Positions 61,000 through 64,000 of a stretch of DNA of 64,000 bases are shown piece by piece; the stretch's first letter is position 1; every line of letters starts with the position of its first letter. The notes under the pieces are model-generated. The model was not told the DNA's origin. It made no database searches and was given only the letters and a program-made list of their open reading frames with translations. Source of the DNA: Rhodamnia argentea (taxonomy: Eukaryota; Streptophyta; Magnoliopsida; Myrtales; Myrtaceae); contig NC_063151.1 in NCBI RefSeq assembly GCF_020921035.1, positions 27,348,934-27,412,933 of the forward strand, written 5' to 3'. Position numbers and translations under genes: made by a program.

Positions 61000-63191
61000 G
61001 GCGAACTTGACATTAAATCGACACATTGTGTCGGTCGCCTACCCAGTTGTTAGTATATTCTAAGTCACTTTTCTGCAACCAAAACCTTGGTTTGAAAATA
61101 CTTGCCCCTTAATTTCCGAGATATTCGAGTCTCAAATGATTACGAGCAATCATGGACATGTGCGGCCAACAACCAAACGATCGGCACAAAATCGAAATAA
61201 AAGGCTAATATATTGACTAGATCGAATTTAATAATGCAGACATTAAAAGCTCTGTTGCAGCAAGACAAAAGAAGAACTTGGCAAGAACATTGAAACATCA
61301 TGTGGGAGATGGTCCCATATGGCTGCATATGCCCTTTTCCTTCGGTTTGAATTGTCTCTGCACGCAAGTTGCGGGCTCTGCCTTTTTAAATATCTTTTTT
61401 GGGGATTTACGTTAGATAGGCCAGAGTCCATAATTGGTCAAAGGGAGAGGGAGCCATTAATAAATCAATATTTCGCAGGAAATTATTATATGTCATGTGA
61501 AAAATATCGGAATCCGAGACCAACCGACTCCCACCTGAAAAAACTGCCAACTGCCGAGGCCAACGAACATGCGCCAGGTTCTCCTCGGATTCTGCTTTAG
61601 TTTAATCTTGTTTAGTTTATTGGGATGATGCTTTTCGATGCAGCTCATGCCTCCATGCGAGGAAGAAAGGCTACAAGGTCCGAGAAAACCTTGGGGGCGA
61701 GCTTCGACTTGATGCACCTGTGTTTTTTTTTTTTTTTTTGACATATGCATACACTCCGACAAATTAGAAATTGAGCGCGAACAATGTACTATATTAAGAT
61801 TAATGCTTTTGAGTGGAGACATGAATCTAGGGGTAAGAGCATCTACCCTCTAATTGCGGAGAATGGGTGTGAACATGTCCCCGATTGGTAAAATAAATGT
61901 TAGATTTGGCAAGATTTATATGACTCGGCTGATAAATAGGGTTGACAAAACGTATAAACACATGATTTCTTTATATAATCTACATTAGGAACAGTTTTTT
62001 TTTTTTTTGGGTGATATCTTGAGAGAGAGAGAGAGAGAATATGAGAAAAGAATGGGGGTTTGTTCACAATGCCGTCGGTAAATTGGGTGGATGAGTAATA
62101 CACTATATATCACATGTGCCAATCATATCAAACATGTCATATGAGGGTTCGAGTCACTTGTTGAGATCTTGATGCTCTTGCTCTCCTGTTTTGTTTAGAG
62201 AGCGTGAATTAACTAAAAATGAAAAAAAAAAAAGATTATGGTGTAGCATACCTTTGTCATCTTATGCCATTATAAAGACTCATTCGATTCCAAACTCAAG
62301 GTGACCGTTTTTCACCTCACTTTGATTAGTGGGCAACGGTACGTGACGAGATGAACTCAGTCCGATTCCAATGAGTCAATTTTTCAAATTGTCTAAGACA
62401 CCCCGTGACGTTACCTGTTGCCTTCCCGACGAGCTAAAGCTGATTATAGGTCAAGCCTTAACAGCTAATGTCGGAATCTTGACCCTCGTCTAGTCCAAGC
62501 CGAGAAAGAACCTCGCCGACCGAGGAGTTGCAACACTTGGGAGCGATTGATTGATCAGCCGTAGAAATCTGACCCGTCTCCTCGCAAACGGAGGTAAAAT
62601 CACACGGATTGGCGAATAGACCTCCCGTTCGGACAATGCAAGGATTCTATTGGGCGAGTCTTGTGGAGAAGATCATCATCATATGCCGTCGAATTGCCCC
62701 AGGTGTCGCGTAACTTCAATGGGAAATGTAAAAAGATCAATGATTGTCGGGATAAGAGAACATGGGAGAGCCGACTTTTTGTCATGTGTGTCCAACCGAT
62801 GTGGACAATGCGACATGTACAAATCAGACAAGCCTACGTGGAACCGCATGAAGGTGGCAAGGTGTCACGTGCCCCCTAGGCCGCTTGGTGCTCCACCAAT
62901 TTTGTCTTCTAGTCTCACCTGCGGGTTTTTTTTTTTTTTTTGCGCAATTGGACAATTTCGAGCGTAGCCTTTACGCTCTCATCCAACTTCTTATTGTGTT
63001 TGTTGGATTCTTTGTTCAAAAACTTAAATCAACAAGTCGTGAGACACTTTTTTATCGTGCTTTTGCAATTGGGAGCAAGTAATCATGTGTCAATACTTGC
63101 GACGGTTGGTAAACGCGGTTTGAAAATAACAAACTATACCCACGAACAAAAGCATCTCGATTACTATAATATCTATTCTACATTTTATTTT
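61000..63191. other. Gene-free interval
   Basis: Contains poly-T runs (about 61724-61740 and 62928-62942) and a GA microsatellite (about 62022-62037). No supported gene on either strand. Confidence 0.5.
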
Positions 63192-63501
63192 AGAGATAAG
63201 TGCATCGAAAGTTTTAAAACTTATCATGAAAATATAATTGAGTTTTAAAACTTTCAAAACGTGCAATCAATTCTTAATCTTGTCACGAAAGTGCAATCGA
63301 ATCCTAAAAATTTCAAAAAGTGTAATCAACGAAATGATTTGATTTCACAAATTTGACAAATTTTAAGACTTGATTACACATTCGTGACAAATTTAGGGAC
63401 TCAATTGTACTTTTTGACAAGTTTTAGAACTTAATTACATTTTTTGATAATTTTATGACTAAACTACACTTTCTTGATGGACTTCCAATGCACTTATCTC
63501 T
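63192..63501. mobile_element. Short TIR element, third family
   Basis: The ends AGAGATAAGTGCATCGAAAG and, reverse-complemented, AGAGATAAGTGCATTGGAAG are near-perfect inverted repeats. The 310-bp interior is AT-rich, repeats GTGCAATCAA- and GACAAATTT-like words, and is non-coding. It fits a miniature inverted-repeat element. The target duplication was not resolved. Confidence 0.65.
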
Positions 63502-64000
63502 TAATTTTATGAGGCGATAGAGGCCAGAAGGACCGTAGATCGTGATTTGAATCCCTTTAGTCTATGACTCGATTCTATAAATTCTAATGACGACCCATCT
63601 AGAGATTCTTTTTGGAGGTACACATACTTTCAAGAACTTTCGCATGTACAATCAAAGAAACAGTTCTCGGGGAAAAGTCATATGAGTAGTGGGTTTTGAT
63701 TCCAAGACTAAAAAAAAAAAAAATTAGGGTGGAAGTTTGAATTTAGCAAAATCACTGGGTCATGAGAGAGAAAATTGCATCACAAATTACATATCCTGCT
63801 TTTTTATGAAATGAAATCGAATTCTAAACCTTTCAATCCATCCGATCAAACCTTAAATTTCTATCTCGAAGCGCAATCGAGCACTAAACCCTTTTAATTG
63901 ATTCAACTAACAGTCCAAACAATTTACTAGAAAACGCAGTTTAAGTGTTGAATCCGTATTAAAAAGTGTAATTGCAAGGATGTTACTCAAAGCAATTTTA
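63502..64000. other. AT-rich right end of the window
   Basis: Non-coding. From about 63800 the wording (TCGAATTCTAAACCTTTCAA, GCAATCGAGCACTAAACCCT) suggests the start of another repeat of the same general style, cut off by the window end. Confidence 0.45.

Noticed and set aside
60783-61013. 76-codon minus-strand frame opposite the copia-like scrap
   Set aside because: It overlaps the copia RNase H-like frame on the other strand. Only that frame has recognisable motifs.
62130-62170. GGTTCGAGTC word resembling a tRNA T-arm
   Set aside because: No acceptor stem, anticodon arm or D-arm could be placed around it.

Overview
The window is nuclear DNA of a flowering plant, almost certainly a eudicot. 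The evidence is eight plant-type protein genes with short GT-AG introns, plant-only families (tau glutathione transferase, WAG-type AGC kinase, NCED), AT-rich intergenic DNA and many small non-autonomous transposons. The protein sequences fit a rosid, and the repeat style would fit Myrtales, but the species cannot be proved from the sequence alone. No prokaryotic, viral, organellar or CRISPR feature was seen, and no tRNA or rRNA gene was recognised.

Layout, left to right: (1) 319-8198 minus, an ILP1/NIPA-like C3HC zinc-finger protein in seven exons. (2) 10982-15922 plus, a kinesin-14 in fifteen exons, head-to-head with gene 1. (3) 16568-20403 minus, the endoplasmic-reticulum thiol oxidase ERO1 in ten exons, tail-to-tail with the kinesin. 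(4) A gene-free stretch of about 10 kb (20404-30335) filled with fold-back repeats. (5) 30336-31835 plus, an intronless WAG1/WAG2-type AGC kinase. (6) 32883-36536 minus, an LRR receptor kinase in two exons. (7) 40421-41188 minus, a tau-class glutathione transferase in two exons. (8) 43161-46389 minus, a nucleotide-sugar/triose-phosphate-type transporter in seven exons, one intron of which appears to start with GC. (9) 46390-53868, gene-free, with two transposon-like elements. (10) 53869-55704 minus, an intronless 9-cis-epoxycarotenoid dioxygenase. (11) 55705-64000, gene-free, with fold-back repeats and retrotransposon scraps.

The exon models were built by hand. Every splice junction was checked for an AG acceptor, a GT (once GC) donor and an unbroken reading frame, and the resulting proteins (968, 1013, 480, 499, 1108, 219, 338 and 611 aa) are close to family lengths. 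The genes do not form a pathway. They are a normal plant neighbourhood covering cell-death control, microtubule motility, secretory protein folding, auxin-transport signalling, receptor signalling, detoxification, transport and abscisic acid synthesis. From memory, the gene content matches two Arabidopsis segment pairs (At1g17/At1g72 and At3g14/At1g53), interleaved here.

The most informative non-coding features are a dispersed family of long-inverted-repeat elements with at least six copies, a second fold-back family with two copies, two hAT-type elements with 8-bp target duplications, a perfect 18-bp hairpin at 24.0 kb, three local tandem duplications inside introns, and a duplicated splice donor in ERO1. 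I found no convincing evidence of a new biological system; the best candidates are listed with tests.
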